Below are positions 1 to 11,852 of a stretch of 64,000 bases of DNA, piece after piece; positions within the stretch are counted from its first letter, which is position 1, and each line of letters opens with the position of its first letter. Made by a program: the position numbers and the translations under genes. The stretch lies in assembly GCA_026225945.1 (NCBI GenBank), contig JAMJFZ010000199.1, positions 68,054,501 through 68,118,500 on the forward strand, in the 5' to 3' direction. Below the pieces are notes generated by a model. That model had not been told where the DNA came from and did not search any database. It worked only from the letters and a program-made list of their open reading frames with translations. Source of the stretch: Cricetomys ansorgei (Eukaryota; Chordata; Mammalia; Rodentia; Nesomyidae).

Positions 1-70
1 ATAGGTAGGGGTGGTCAGGGTGTATTGTATAAGTTGTATGAGAGAAGAAAAATTTTTTAAAACTTTTTTT
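1..70 (+). mobile_element. LINE-1 3' end fragment
   Basis: The first 70 bases resemble the terminal 3' UTR of rodent L1: a G-rich stretch, then 'gtattgtat', then an A/T-rich tail with AAAATTTTTTAAAA character. The window edge cuts it, so its 5' extent is unknown. Orientation is + because the A-rich tail is on the right. The call rests on pattern memory of rodent L1 3' ends, not on an alignment. Confidence 0.5.
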
Positions 71-1287
71 AATGTATGTGTGGCTACAAAGACAGAAAGC
101 AATGTTGAGAAAGTTCAAAAAAAATAGTGTGCCTTTTGCTCAGATGAATGAAATAAATGAACCTCTCTTTAAAACTGTTGATTTCATTCTCTTTTTTTTT
201 TCCATAAGAAAATCGATTTTCACAAGCAAATAGAGAATAAGAGAGTATGGGGGGCGTTGAGGACACATAGTCTGAATTGAACTGAAAAGAATAAAATGTT
301 TTAAAGACAGTAAGGGAAGGAATACAGAGCATGAGACACCAGCCACCAGACTATATTAATACGGCAATACAGACACCAAGCTTGCCTGGTTTAGTACCAC
401 TTCCAGATGGCTGAGCTTGGAAATACAGCCAACTGATGGCACTTGAGATCTCTTAAGGGTCCCTCCTCATCCTTCTGTGAATATCATCTGGAGTACGAAG
501 CATCTGGCTGTATCATCTATGCAAGTCATTGTGAGAAATGAGACAGGAAAGACCACCAAGGAGCCAGCTTTGTGAGTGAAGCCTCCGAGGCTGGTGCCTG
601 TGCCACTATGTGAACTTGAAGTTCACTTTCCCTCCCCAGGTTTTGGTTTCACCAACAGTAAAGGAAGAAACTTCCCTGTGGTAAGCTAATCAGGAGTGAT
701 TTCACAGAAGACAGGAGATTCACAGGACAGAACAGAAGATTAACATCCCCCTCATTGATGAGGAAAAGTCTGGAAAGAAAAAGAAGTTGATTGATATTCA
801 CATAAAGAAGACAAGGGAGAAGAAAAATCAAAGTAATACGAGGTGTGTTAAAATGGAGCTAAATGCTCAAGAATGAAGTGCACCAGTTTTTCTCTTACAA
901 CCAGGATCAAAGGTTTAGTTGCAGGCAGACAGATACAGGTTTTGTCTGGGCAACTCTGTTGACTTGTCTAGGAGCTTGGAAAAAAATCACTGCTTTCTCA
1001 GCCCAAAACTCACATGCTTAATGTGTGCACTGTCATGCTCTGTGATCTCACTGTGGAGATAAAATGAACTAGAACAGTATTTGCAGTAGAGCATAAGCAG
1101 AACCAGGCAGTCAGAAAACTTGGAAGTGCTGGGAAAAGTGGGAAGTTTCTGTTTCCCACCTACTTCCTTTTCCTACTGGACATGAGGTCTCAGAGGGACC
1201 CCAGAGAGAAGCATCCAACGATGTAGAAGGAAGTTGGAAGGATGCATCTTGGAGGAGAAGGCTAAGAACTCAGCCAAAGTGTTTTCA

Positions 1288-1290
<3 letters not shown>
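71..1290. other. Unassigned sequence, no gene seen
   Basis: No repeat family, splice-flanked exon or conserved reading frame was recognised. Short open frames here have no coding character. A pyrimidine run at about 191-200 is the only simple-sequence feature. Confidence 0.5.

Positions 1291-1344
<54 letters not shown>
1291..1344. repeat. (GT)n microsatellite
   Basis: Uninterrupted GT dinucleotides for 54 bases, immediately left of a minus-strand B4 SINE. Such GT tracts are common at the 3' end of B4-type SINEs, so it probably grew from that element's tail. Confidence 0.95.
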
Positions 1345-1345
<1 letters not shown>

Positions 1346-1633
1346 AATGTACATGCTCATGTACATGAGCAGATGTGTTCATATGTGTCTTCCTTTATTG
1401 TTCTCCACTTTAATTTTTGAAACAGTTGTCTCTCACTGAACCTAGAGCTTACAGCTTCAGCTGGACCAGCTAGCTCTCAAACTCCAGGGATCCTCCTGGC
1501 TTCTGCTTCCTCAGCTCTAGGATTACAGGTGGACCCCACAGAGCTCAATCGCTTACATGGATGCCTGCAATCTGAATCTATGTCTTCATGTGTACACAGC
1601 AAGCATTTCACTGATGGAGCCATTGCCCTAGCC
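1345..1633 (-). mobile_element. B4 SINE
   Basis: On the + strand it reads as the reverse complement of a B4 element. A B1-like part comes first ('tttgaaacag...tctctcactgaacc', then 'gatcctcctgg', then 'ctaggattacagg'). A tRNA/ID-like head follows, ending 'gagccattgccctagcc'. B4 is a fusion of a tRNA-derived head with a B1-like body. The copy is near full length but diverged. Confidence 0.75.
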
Positions 1634-3587
1634 TCACTAGGCAACTTTTAAGCCTAAAATATTTTCTGTACTTGGCTACTAAAAGCAATAATGAAAGCCA
1701 TGTACAGAGGACAGGAAGGGCTACTTGTGCTGTTTCTCTCTCTCCCTCCCTCCCTTCCTCCCTCCCTCTCTCCCTCTGTCCCTCTGTCTCCCTCTCCCTC
1801 TCTTTCTTGATGCAACTCTTGTAATTAAACACAAATCCTGAATAATGCAAACCTATAATTCATGCAAATTGATCCCTAATGAGATGGAAACAAGCCAGGA
1901 TTTAATTTGTTGAACTTGTGGGAGATAGGATAATGAGTTGCAAAGAACAGATGTGAAAATCCGTCCGCTTTCATCTGAAATGAGCCCAGCATTTCATGTC
2001 TGTGCTGTGCTCACTCATAAGCTTTTAATGCCTTCAATGCGATTTTAAATTATTTTGCTAAGGAGATGATTGAGAATCAAGGATCCTCTGAGTTACCTGC
2101 ATGGAAACCTGTGTTCCCAGATCCCCCGTGCTCCCCATAATCTTCATAGCCTCACCCCTTAAGACCTTCGAGCTCTGCAGGAGGACTTGATCCATTACTA
2201 ATAGGTAATCAATGAGTTCCCTAAAGCAAACTTTGACCAAAGCCTCAATGTTTTCCGGAAGTGCCAGTTGGTTCTAAACATGAGAAAGACAGCAAAGCAC
2301 CTATCTGTGCTGTCAGGGGTGATGCTAGACAGAGAAAAGCACTGGAGGCAGACAACCCATGTCAACATGAGCATGGGAGCCTTGTTTAACATGTAACGGC
2401 TGGAGCTAGAAAGTAGCTTCTTTTCAGGGTGATCCTTTTCCTGAGTACACAAGAGGAACTCAAACACACAGAATACCTCAACAGATCCTCTCCAGTTATA
2501 GTCTCCCACCCAGAGGTCTAAGCCTGTCCCTGTAAGAGTCGACAATGCTTCTATGCTGGAACTAAGTGAGAATCCAGTGTGACTTGTGTAAGCTGTGATG
2601 GCTAACACCCTAACTACAATCTCCATGGAGGTTGTGATTATCGCTTAATGGAGGTATATGTCTTGTCCCAAGACAGGCAAGCTGATGACTCAGCTTATAC
2701 TGCTACTCAAAGCACTCAAAGCTGTGTTACCACTGTGAAGCAATATAGGATAAATCAGCAGTGAGAAAGGCACAAAGCACAGCCTACAAACCCAGGTCTT
2801 TCCCCGGGATAGTCACTTGGAATGCACTGATCCCTACATCAGTGAACTAGGAAACATATGTGAATATCATCTTACATGACAGTGTATTAGAGATTTGATC
2901 CCCAATGTTTTCAAATAGCAATGTTTCTCCAAGCTCTACCCACCACACACCAAACACCACATACTCAGAATGAGGGCAGACACTCAGATAAACCATAGCA
3001 TCTGTGCAGTTCATTCACAGGAGCTCTCTTTCCCATTCTGGGAACGGTGGAAACAGTCCTCAAAATCCAATGTCTGTCTCCCCTCCAAGAAGTTTTTATA
3101 AGAATGGGGATCCCAAGCCTGCTAGGCCAATGGTTTCCTTCACAGGACTCACTGAGAAGTGCTCAAGCAGTTATCCTACAACGCAGGATGCAGAAACTTA
3201 TATACTCATCAGTACAACTTCGCCTAACTAGAAACAGAAGGAAAGGAATTCTAACTTAGGACAATCCACCATGAGTTACAGACTACAGAGGAGCATGGTG
3301 GAGACAGCACACATTTCCAGAGCCTGGAAGAGAGAGGACACTATGAGCAGGAGTGAACAGCAAAGTGTTCTCTAAGATGGAGGAAGTTCAATGGAGAGAA
3401 CACCAGGGACAAATTAAACAGCTTTGGGAGTGGACCTGGGAAATGACCGGGATGAGACAGAGCACTCATCCAGTTACCCAGCCCCATACCAGCTCCCAGG
3501 CTGCTTTGAACATTTACCCTAAATATAGCACCTTCACATAGCATGCCTCTATCTTCTTGTAGTTATGGAAGTCAGAAATCTGAACTG
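1634..3587. other. Unassigned sequence with CT-rich tract
   Basis: It holds a polypyrimidine microsatellite (1733-1806, TCTC/CCCT units). It also holds a low-CpG, AT-rich block at about 1860-2080 with no repeat signature that looks like single-copy, possibly conserved, DNA. No exon was recognised. Confidence 0.5.
1733..1806. repeat. (CT/CCCT)n polypyrimidine tract
   Basis: About 74 bases made almost wholly of C and T in CTCT and CCCT units. It generates an artefactual Arg/Glu-rich frame on the opposite strand. Confidence 0.9.
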
Positions 3588-3795
3588 CATCTTATTATTT
3601 ATTTATCTTTAGATTTATGTATTTATTTGCTTGTTTGTATGCGCATGATACTCACACCACAGAAACTGTGTGGAAGTCTAAGGACGACTTGCAGGACCAA
3701 ACTGTTGGCTCTACCTTATTGGTTCGAGACAGAACTCAAGTTTTTGGACAAGGAAGCAAGCACCTTTACACATGAAACCATCTTATCCACCCTGA
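3588..3795 (-). mobile_element. tRNA-derived SINE (B2/B3 superfamily)
   Basis: An AT-rich tail lies on the left (TTATTTATTTAT). It is followed by a diverged body with 'ggacgacttgcagga' and then the reverse complement of a tRNA-like head near 'caagcacctttac...catcttatccacc'. It belongs to the same SINE type as 11853-12010, which is in the opposite orientation. The subfamily is not assigned. Confidence 0.6.
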
Positions 3796-4430
3796 AATAC
3801 ACCTTAAGGGTCAAATGGATGAGTCAAAAGGTCATTTCCTTTTGTGGACTCTAGAGGGTATCCGTCTCTATGTCTTTCTCAGGTCCTTCTGTGTTCCTCA
3901 GTTGGTGACTGACTCCTGCTGCCACTCTGACAGCATCTTCCATGATCTCTTCTTTCCACTAAAGACCATTGTGATCACATTAGAAACACCCCCCACCCCC
4001 CCCCCCCCCGCAACAAGGCCAAGATCCTTAGACACTCACATCAGCAAAGATGCTGGATCATCAACAGGAAGAGTCATGTTCTGGAGACTAGGACATGAGC
4101 ATCTCTGGGAGCCTTCAGGCCACATGTATATTATTCTCTTGAACATAGTGCTCTTAAGCAATGGGATTTTTTTTTAACTGCTGAAAAATGGTAAATATTT
4201 ATGTGTGTTAAAAGCATCGAATCAAGATGTTTGCCTTTGGGACAACAGGGAGACCTTGGAAATACTGTACCTGTAGTTCTGAACCACTGTGGCCAACCCA
4301 ATACCACAGTAGAATGAATTCGACAATATATTTTTTATTTCCTAATACATACAAGAGCATCTCTACACTCTACAGTAATCTAAATGTGTGACTGGGCCTC
4401 AAAACAACCAATATAGCTCAATTAAAAAAT
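3796..4430. other. Unassigned sequence with poly(C) tract
   Basis: A C-rich run (3988-4009, with one A) is the notable feature. Nothing else was recognised. Confidence 0.5.
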
Positions 4431-4760
4431 GGGCTGAGGAGTTGACTCAGTGGTTGCTGTCAAAGTATGGAAACACTAGTTCAAATCATCAGAACCTGTG
4501 TAATAAGCCAAGCATATATGTGACCAAGACAGCATAGAGTGGTGGGAACAGGCAGATCTCAGGAGCTGGATGGCCAACCAGCCTGACTAGAAAAAAATGG
4601 AAAACTTCATTGTCTGTAAGAGACCTTGTGTCTCAAGGGAATAAGATGGACAGTAATAGAACATTCACTGTCCTCACCTGGCCACCATGCATGCACACCC
4701 ACAAATAACACCCACATACTCATATACCACAGATATATAGATACATACATACATATACCA
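4431..4760 (+). mobile_element. B4-like SINE
   Basis: It starts with a tRNA-like head ('gggctgaggagttgactcag'). A B1-like middle follows ('ggtgggaacaggcagatctcaggagc', 'ccagcctga'), then 'gagaccttgtgtctca', and it ends in an ACAC/ATAC-rich tail. The part order matches B4. It is considerably diverged, so boundaries are approximate. Confidence 0.65.
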
Positions 4761-6226
4761 CACACATTCATGCGTTTACTACATAGTCATGTACCCATTC
4801 TTTATTATTAAAAGACTCTACTGATTATCTAGATGTTAGAAAATTGGGCTTACTTATCTCATAGCAAGTCCATCATGAACCTTCGACCTCTAAGAAATAC
4901 AGTACCTTCAAGGTATAATAAAATGAAACACAATAAAGTAAAGTATGCCTGTAGAGGCATTTCCTTTCATCCAGATTTTGCTTTCTACAATTTCAGATGT
5001 TCATAGGCAACTACATTCTAAAAACATTAAATGACAAGTTCCAGAAATAATAATTCACAAGTTTTAAATTGTGTAGCAATTCCTACTAGCAGCATAAAAG
5101 CTATGTTGTGATGAAACTGCTCTCTTTGTCCAGTGTATCAACATGGTATATGCTACCCACCACCATTAGCCACTAAGTAGCCAGTACAGGTGTCAGATCT
5201 ACTGTCACAGTATTACAGTACTTATGTTTAAGCACCCCATGTTTTGCTTAATAATAACCTCAAATCACAAGAATACTCATGCTTGCAATTTAGATGTGCC
5301 AGAGAGGCCACCAAATTCTTCCCTTAATTGAAAAGATAAAAGCACAGTAAGTTTTGTAAAGATAGATTCAGATAACTACTCACATAACTTATCTTACGAT
5401 ATGTTATGATAATTATTCTACTTTATAATTAGCTGTCGACATTAATCTTTTACTCTGCCTAATTTGTAAATTTAAACTTTACCATAAGTGTTAGTGTATA
5501 AGAAAAAAGGCATTGATAAATACAGGAATTGGTATTATCTCTGAGTTCAGGCACTTTGGGGTCTTTGAATCAATTTCTTATGGATAAATAAGGGCTTTCT
5601 ACTGTGTTTATCAGGCACACAACCCCGCACAGAGTTAAAAGATGCTGGGGAGATGTGGAGAAGCATCAGGGGGTTCTTGGAGCACTGTACTGAGCAAGTC
5701 AGGAATGGTCCTGAAGACACAGCAGGAGTTGTCACTCCTTAAAGAAAACCATCCAACCTACCAACTATCTGTTCTCCAAAGTAGCCCAAGACCAAAAGAC
5801 AGAGTAGATCCTGCTACAACAGATTGTACATAAAATACTATAGGACTGGGACAGCAGGACTTCCTCTGCTGAGGTTAACAGCCTGGAACCGGTAAAGAGG
5901 CTCTTTTAAGATTAAGTCAAGGAAAATAATTGCTCAGATTTGGAATCTGTTCACTTGACCGGTGCTTGAATCTTTCTTCCCATGACTTCATTAATTCAAT
6001 GACAGCTGATAGTAACCTGAGCTGGTAATTAAAATACTGAGTGCATCTATCCCACTCCATCATCAGAAATGTACAGAATCCTAAGTGCTGGGCATTTGCT
6101 GTATGCAGAAGCGATGTGGAGCCTGTGTTGTAAGGATCTGAGGATTGGGGGGGTGGGGGAGCACCATTGCTATGTGAATTGTGCAGAGACTTCACGATCC
6201 AGTATGCACTTAGGAGACTGCAAGGA
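4761..6226. other. AT-rich unassigned sequence
   Basis: AT-rich, CpG-poor DNA (especially 4840-5540) without a recognised repeat, exon or RNA gene. Confidence 0.45.
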
Positions 6227-6304
6227 GGGCTGGGGTATAGCTGGATAGTAGAATACTTTCCCAGTGTGTGAAAGGTCCTAGCTAGGTCCTGGGTTCTATC
6301 TCCA
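6227..6304 (+). mobile_element. ID SINE
   Basis: It begins 'gggctggggtatagctgg' and ends 'cctgggttctatctccag', matching the BC1/tRNA-Ala-derived ID body with A- and B-box regions of an old RNA polymerase III promoter. It is followed directly by a (CA)n tail at 6306-6330. Confidence 0.85.
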
Positions 6305-6305
6305 G

Positions 6306-6330
6306 TACACACACACACACACACACACAC
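6306..6330. repeat. (CA)n microsatellite
   Basis: A CA-dinucleotide run sits where the ID element's A-rich tail would be; it probably derives from that tail. Confidence 0.95.
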
Positions 6331-7066
6331 TGCACATGTGCACACACACAAAATCACAAGTAAGCATGTTGCCTAAAATCAGCTTGCATGGATAATATTC
6401 AGGAGGAGAGCTGCTTGGAGACCATCTCACCTGATACGAAGTCATTTTGATGGCTTCAAAACATGGATTTAATGAATCTTACAAAACATTCAGTGCAAAG
6501 GAAGAGCTGTGCAAACACAACTGCTCTGTTTTATTGAAAGTTTAAACATATGAGTAGCAAATGTGCTCAGTAGAAGTCTACTTGTTTGGAGCACCACATC
6601 CTGCTTTCTTCCTTCAGAGTCAAGCCTATCTGGTGTGGAAATGTTGGGTTTTGGTATATCATTTACTCTTTATTTGGTTTCTGATATTCTGTTTAACAGC
6701 ATAAACCTTTGGTACACAGAATTAAGGTCAGTCAACACTCTACACACTCTTGCTCTATGTTTTCATTGAGATCTCTGATATAAGCTGAGAAACTGGCCTC
6801 CAGAGCAAAGCTGAGTCCCTCTGGTAGCAGCCCTACATTTCAGGCTTCTGCCAACCACAGTGTCTTCCCAGCCTGGTACTTGCTCTCTCATTTAGCATCT
6901 TCCAGTTATTCTGACCTTGTCTCCCTTCCTCAGCTACTGCAAGGCCATTACCAATTTGGAGGCCACTTGCTAACTCAGAGGAAAAGCCACACAAGACCCA
7001 TCTATCTTCCTTCTAAATCAGTTTTTTATATGAAGTTTTTCATGAGAAAAGCTGTTTCAATGTGAA
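6331..7066. other. Unassigned sequence
   Basis: No repeat or exon was recognised. Short open frames lack splice or conservation support. Confidence 0.45.
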
Positions 7067-7188
7067 TGATTTTCTTGAGACAGGGTCTCAATATGTAGCC
7101 CAGGCTAGCCTTGACCTAAATATCCCCCTGGTCCAGTCTCCTAGAGTGCTGGAATGATGGGCATGTGCCACTGTACTTACTATGAATG
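7067..7188 (-). mobile_element. B1 SINE (old copy)
   Basis: The + strand reads 'cttgagacagggtctcaata', then 'gtagcccaggctagcc', then 'tgctggaatgatgggcatgtg'. This is the reverse complement of a 7SL-derived B1 right part. It is truncated and diverged. Confidence 0.8.
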
Positions 7189-7364
7189 ACTTTTACATAA
7201 AAGCTATGGATTCACAGGGTTCATGCTTCATATATGAATCAACGTGCTAATACATGAAGTCTCTGCAGTCCATGGAGCTCAGACTGACCTCACGAGTAGA
7301 AGTCTGGATGAAGACTTCACTTTTACTCTTTGCATTTTTTTATAATAATAAAATGTTTAATAAT

Positions 7365-7716
7365 AAAAAAGTTCTTTGTTACTGAGATAAAATACCCTGA
7401 CAACTCAACTTAAGTGAGAAAGGGCTTATTTTGGCTCAAAATTCAATCTATCGTGGTAGCAAAGTCCTGGTGGCTGGAGCTGGTCCCATGATATCCACAG
7501 TCAGGAAACAGAGTGATGCTTGCTGGTACTCTGCTTGCTTTCTCCTCTTTATGTGATATGCAGTCCAGGAGCCAAGTAAGAAAAGACCCACAGTGCGAGT
7601 CTTCCTATCTCAGTTAGCATAACCTAGATAACCCTCACAGCATCCCCAAAGGCTTATGTCCTACATAACTCCAGATTCTATAAAGTTGATAATCTGTATT
7701 AGCCATCATAAATAAC
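7365..7716 (-). mobile_element. MaLR-type LTR (MT-like)
   Basis: On the + strand it runs from 'gttactgagataaaatacc' through 'gggcttattttggctc' (the reversed AATAA-type poly(A) signal region) to 'taaagttgataatctg' and 'agccatca'. This is the arrangement of common rodent ERVL-MaLR LTRs read in reverse. No internal sequence adjoins it, so it is a solo LTR. The subfamily was not assigned. Confidence 0.65.
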
Positions 7717-7932
7717 TACTACAAACATTATATATTTCAAATTTCATTAATTACATACACATTAAATGAGAAGTATAAAAATCTATTACAAACTTCAGTA
7801 GAAAACTGGAAACCATGAATAATCAATATTTTCTGTCTGCCATCATACTTTTTTAAAAAGCCAAGTTTTTTTTTTTCCTCCAAAAGCTGGCACAACTAAA
7901 TATAATCTTGGTTTCAATAGTTGCTTGCTCAG

Positions 7933-8052
7933 AAATCTACCCAGATATCAAATTCAAGCCGAGAGTCTCCGAGGTCTCTGTGACCGTGCTCTGGGACACC
8001 GGACGCACTGCAGCCAGCCTGAGGTGGAAGCAGCAGCCGTTAATCTCCACTG
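7933..8052 (+). other. Candidate internal exon 1, gene unknown
   Basis: A pyrimidine-containing acceptor ('gcttgctcag') precedes 7933 and a GT donor ('CTG/gtagga') follows 8052. The 120-base interval is open in one frame and has about half a dozen CpGs, unusual for this region. It would enter with two bases completing a codon and leave one base over, which fits the next candidate exon. The encoded peptide (with VTVLWDTGRTAASLRW in it) is not recognised. It could be a noncoding-RNA exon or chance. Confidence 0.3.
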
Positions 8053-8403
8053 GTAGGATAAAAGCAGTTTCACAGATTTTATTAACTTTGGAATGTGATA
8101 CAATCTAAGCCACACAGGGAACCCAGCATAAGTCTTAAATAAGAATTCTGGTGGGTATAAAAACAGAAGAATTACATTTCTCAGTAATGCCTCCTAAAGG
8201 TATGTCTTTATTGTAAAAAAAAGTTTAAATCTGGGATGGCCAAGAACCCGTATGTTCCTGGTTTTCTTCCACAAGGTGGAGACATTGCTATCTTGAATCT
8301 GCCATTGCTATCTTGGGTCTGCAGTCAAAAATTCCTTTTACTTGTAACAGGAAAAAACGATCCTGTTCTTCTTATTTTTAAAGGACTTTTTTTTTCTTTT
8401 TAG

Positions 8404-8611
8404 TGGGTTGTAAACTGAAGACAGTTTTAAGGAATAAGGGTAGTTCACATTTCCAAAGAAAAGCTGTCTGGAAGTCACCAGCTGGGGAGCTGATAGTAAT
8501 ACACATTAAGAATGAGTGGGACACAAAGACAGAGTCCTGTCAGCAGAGTCCCAAACCAGGTGGCCTATCTGCATGCATGGAATTACCAAAGAGGAGAGCC
8601 AAATCGTAGAG
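8404..8611 (+). other. Candidate internal exon 2, gene unknown
   Basis: A very strong acceptor (about 16 pyrimidines then 'tttttag') ends at 8403. A consensus donor ('GTAGAG/gtgagt') starts at 8612. The 208-base interval continues the open frame of the candidate exon at 7933-8052 with one carried base, and reaches a TAG stop at 8607-8609, two bases before the donor. That position would suit either a last coding codon followed by a 3' UTR intron or a noncoding transcript. No protein family was recognised. Confidence 0.35.
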
Positions 8612-9527
8612 GTGAGTATCACTTAGTATTGGGAAGTAGAAATGAGTATTTATGCATAAACTTTATGAATCACTAAGAAGATAGAAATGGCTAAGAAATG
8701 GAGTGGCTCCTGGTTCAGTAGCACCCTCACTATCCTCCAGAAAAACAGCACATCTTCCACTCAACTTCTCCTTTTAAACTCTATGACACCACATACAACC
8801 AACATCAAAAACTGACTTCTTATGCAAGCTCTTCTACCACTAACTAAAATATACAATTAAGGTCTGATCTTCTTCCAGGGCACACAGTGGCCTTGGGGGC
8901 TTGGGCAACATTACCTCTGCTGTAACCTTCACATAGCAACTGTACACAAAGCTGGAAATCTTCTTGATCTCCCCATGGTGAATCTTCTCAGCCCTCACCT
9001 ACTCCCAGATTTAGCCATAGCAGCACCAATGGGTAAAGCACTGGAGGGAATATTGCTAAACACTATGCCAAGTGTACAGTAGCCAGTCTCGTCACAAATG
9101 CAGCCCCATTCTTTTCCCTGGAAGCTGAAGATGAGATGTAACCCCCTAAAACGAGTAAGTGTGATTGATCATCTAGTTTTAAAGGCCATATATTCAATAC
9201 AAGGTATAGGTAGGTACCTTGTTCTTGAGCCCCAATTTTCCACAGTCTAGCATTATGACCCTTAACCCTTAACCCTTTGAGATTTAGTGATGTCTTTGTG
9301 ATTTGAAGATATCAATCAAACATATCTACCATTCTTCAGCTATTTGTCCTTAGAGGCATTTCTCACCCTCCTCTTCTTTACTAGCTATTGTCCAAATGTG
9401 TTATCTTTGCTTCACATTCATCCTATGGGACTAACTGCTAAAGAATACTCAGTGTGGTACCCAAATGCCAAAGCTACACCTACCAGGTAGACAAGATGTC
9501 TTGCCTAGAGCACTATGATGGTCACTC

Positions 9528-9835
9528 AATCTTGACTGCCAACTTGATAGAATTTAGAATCCTCTAGGAGACAGCTCTGGTGTGTGTATGTAAGGGAATT
9601 CCCAGAAAGTCCTAACTGGCTGAGGCAGGAATATCCACTCTGAATGTAGGCAGCACCATTCCATGGGCTCCAGTACTGCACTGAATTAAAAGGAGAAAGG
9701 GAGTAGAACACCAGCATTCATCTGTTTCCTGGTTTCACAAACAATGTAACACAAGATAAATCCCACATAGACATGATCAGAGGCCCATCTCCAGGTGAAT
9801 CTAGATTTTGTCAAGTTGACAGCTAGCACTAACCA
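9528..9835. mobile_element. MaLR-like LTR fragments, two orientations
   Basis: The left part (about 9528-9715) reads forward like a rodent LTR ('gccaacttgatagaatttag', 'gcagcaccattccatgggct', 'agcattcatctg'). The right part (about 9716-9835) reads like the reversed start of a similar LTR ('aaatcccacatagacatg', 'tttgtcaagttgacagctag'). It is a composite or rearranged insertion; no internal sequence is seen. Confidence 0.5.
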
Positions 9836-10652
9836 TTTTACCTTCTTCACACACCATACTTGTGCTAATAGTCTCATCTGTGTACTTCTCCATCTATCTT
9901 CATGGTATAACCTGTTTTGGCTTTGAATTCTGTTTCATTGTAATCAATACAAATGGCTCACACTCATCATATTTCCTCATCTACCTGTACCTGTAGCCCA
10001 CTAGACTGGTAGGTAGATAAACTGTCTACTTACATCTGAAAGACAGCATTAACTAAAATAAAACTTTGCAAAGTTGGAGTCCTGTGATGTACTATTTGAT
10101 GTAATCTTGAGCTAGTAACCAAAATATGGAGTTGTTTTTTTTTCCCTAAAAGCAAATGCATGAATCCAGAAAATTGAGGGTAAAAGTAGGTATCTTCATC
10201 ATGATGATGAGGCTCAGTAATCTACTGGTAAAAAAAAAAAAAAAAAGCCCACATTCTGTGTTAAAACTTTGGGTGTTGTTGAGTGGGACTTTTAGGTACC
10301 AGACACAAAACTCTTCCATTAGGAACACAAAATTGGTCTAATTGCCAGGTCTAACCACACCTGGCCTTTTAAGGTTCCTTGTGTCATAAAACATCAAGTA
10401 CAGATAGGCTTTCCATTATGGCTGGGATGATTGATTCAAATTACCCAGGAAAAAATTGCTTGGCTGCTCAGGGCAGAGCCAGGAGAATGGTGAGTGGCAT
10501 CCAGCAGAAGTCATTAGGACACTTCTTAATGTATCTATGTTCCATGGTAAGGACCAACTAGAAATAAAAGCAACCCCAAAACATCAGGACAACTGAGGAC
10601 ATAGAAACTTTAGAAACAATGACAACCACACCACGTTGAAAAAAATCAGTGG
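9836..10652. other. Unassigned sequence with homopolymers
   Basis: T-run at 10134-10142 and an A-run of 18 at 10230-10247. No exon or repeat family was recognised. Confidence 0.45.
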
Positions 10653-11450
10653 TTTTTTTTTTTTTTTTTTAATACCAATGTGGAAGATTTTTATATAAAG
10701 TCTTTATTTTTCCATCACTAGACAACAGTGGGGGGCTGGCTAGGGATAAAACTAACGTACAGTGATTGAAAAGGCTGGTAAGAGATGCCAGCAATGGTCT
10801 CCTCCACCGTACATACAAAGAGGAGCTGTGCATGTTTTAGTATAAACAAACAACTCTTTTCTTCTGTGTCCTTCCATTCTGAATGAAGAGTGTTGTTGAT
10901 GCTTAACCTTGTAATCCAGTTCCTACATCATGAGAAGTCCCTAAGGGAGGACCATGTATTACCTAGAGCTCCTTGACCTCAATCTCACACATCCATCTCT
11001 TGTATCTACAGTCAATGGCCAGATGGCAGCAATATCCTTAGTGATACCATGAAGCCTTGCTTTATTCGAGGCAGCAGCCAACAAATGTTTAGGAGAGTTA
11101 TGAGTGAGGAGTTAGGAGTCCTAAGTGAGATGCTTTGCCTACCCTAGACCTGTGTTCTCATAAGTAGAATTGGCTCTCTTCCTGGCTGTGTACATTAAAA
11201 AGGCTAGCCCCAGAAGGCCAATTTTCCTTTTTCAATGAAAAATCCTGGGACAGGACTTCAGAACTGAAGAAAACAGAAGTTCAGGCTGTTTTTCTTCCTC
11301 CATGTGGCCAGACAGTGTTTCCTTAGCAAGTACATGCTACATAGGATGACCATTCTCAGGGATATGAGGCATATGGTAGTCTCTGCTTTTCCAAAGGGAT
11401 TCTGGCCTCTGGCATACAGAAACAGCACTAATTACTTAGTCTTTCTGGAA
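10653..11450 (-). pseudogene. Probable retrocopied mRNA 3' end, parent unknown
   Basis: An 18-base T-run (10653-10670) is followed at 10703-10708 by a reversed AATAAA, 32 bases inside the tail. On the minus strand this is the layout of a cleaved, polyadenylated mRNA copied into the genome. The body to the right has 3'-UTR-like composition, and I could not identify the source gene or find coding homology. The right boundary is a guess; no target-site duplication was found. A chance T-run next to a normal AATAAA cannot be excluded. Confidence 0.4.
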
Positions 11451-11852
11451 AAATGTAGACAGTGATACCATGTTTTACCAAGTATAGACTGACTTACAAT
11501 ACCCCATATTGCCACTCTCCCAATTACTTCTGTAACCACTGGCCACATTCAATCCCTTCTCTTTGAAATACTGGGAATTCTGTTTTCTGGAGTCTATGTG
11601 ACTGACGCACTTAATTTCTGAATTGTTATAAAATGCCAAAGTTAACATGTCTGAGTACCCAGTAAAATACTAGGTATCAGGTCAATGCCCCAAAAATGGC
11701 AGATTTGTGGATATATTGCTTAGTAGAAAACACAAGCCTGTGTCGATCTGAAATCTGTTTCTGTCACTGATGTCAATGAGAACACCATTTAAAAGTTATG
11801 TGCTTCAGGTTCCAAACTTGCAAAATTGGAATAACAAATCACACTTATTCAG
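11451..11852. other. Unassigned sequence
   Basis: No repeat, exon or RNA gene was recognised. Confidence 0.4.

Larger units (their letters stand above)
7717..9527. other. Mostly single-copy sequence with possible exons
   Basis: AT-rich flanks surround a short CpG-containing block at 7955-8035. Two candidate exons are listed separately. A small tandem duplication of 'cattgctatcttg' lies at about 8284-8316. Around 8870-9140 no family was identified. Confidence 0.45.

Noticed and set aside
1608..1850. Open minus-strand frame with Arg/Glu repeats
   Set aside because: It reads through the polypyrimidine microsatellite at 1733-1806; an artefact of simple sequence.
5917..6357. Open minus-strand frame of about 146 codons
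   Set aside because: It spans an ID SINE and a (CA)n tract; repeat-derived, not a gene.
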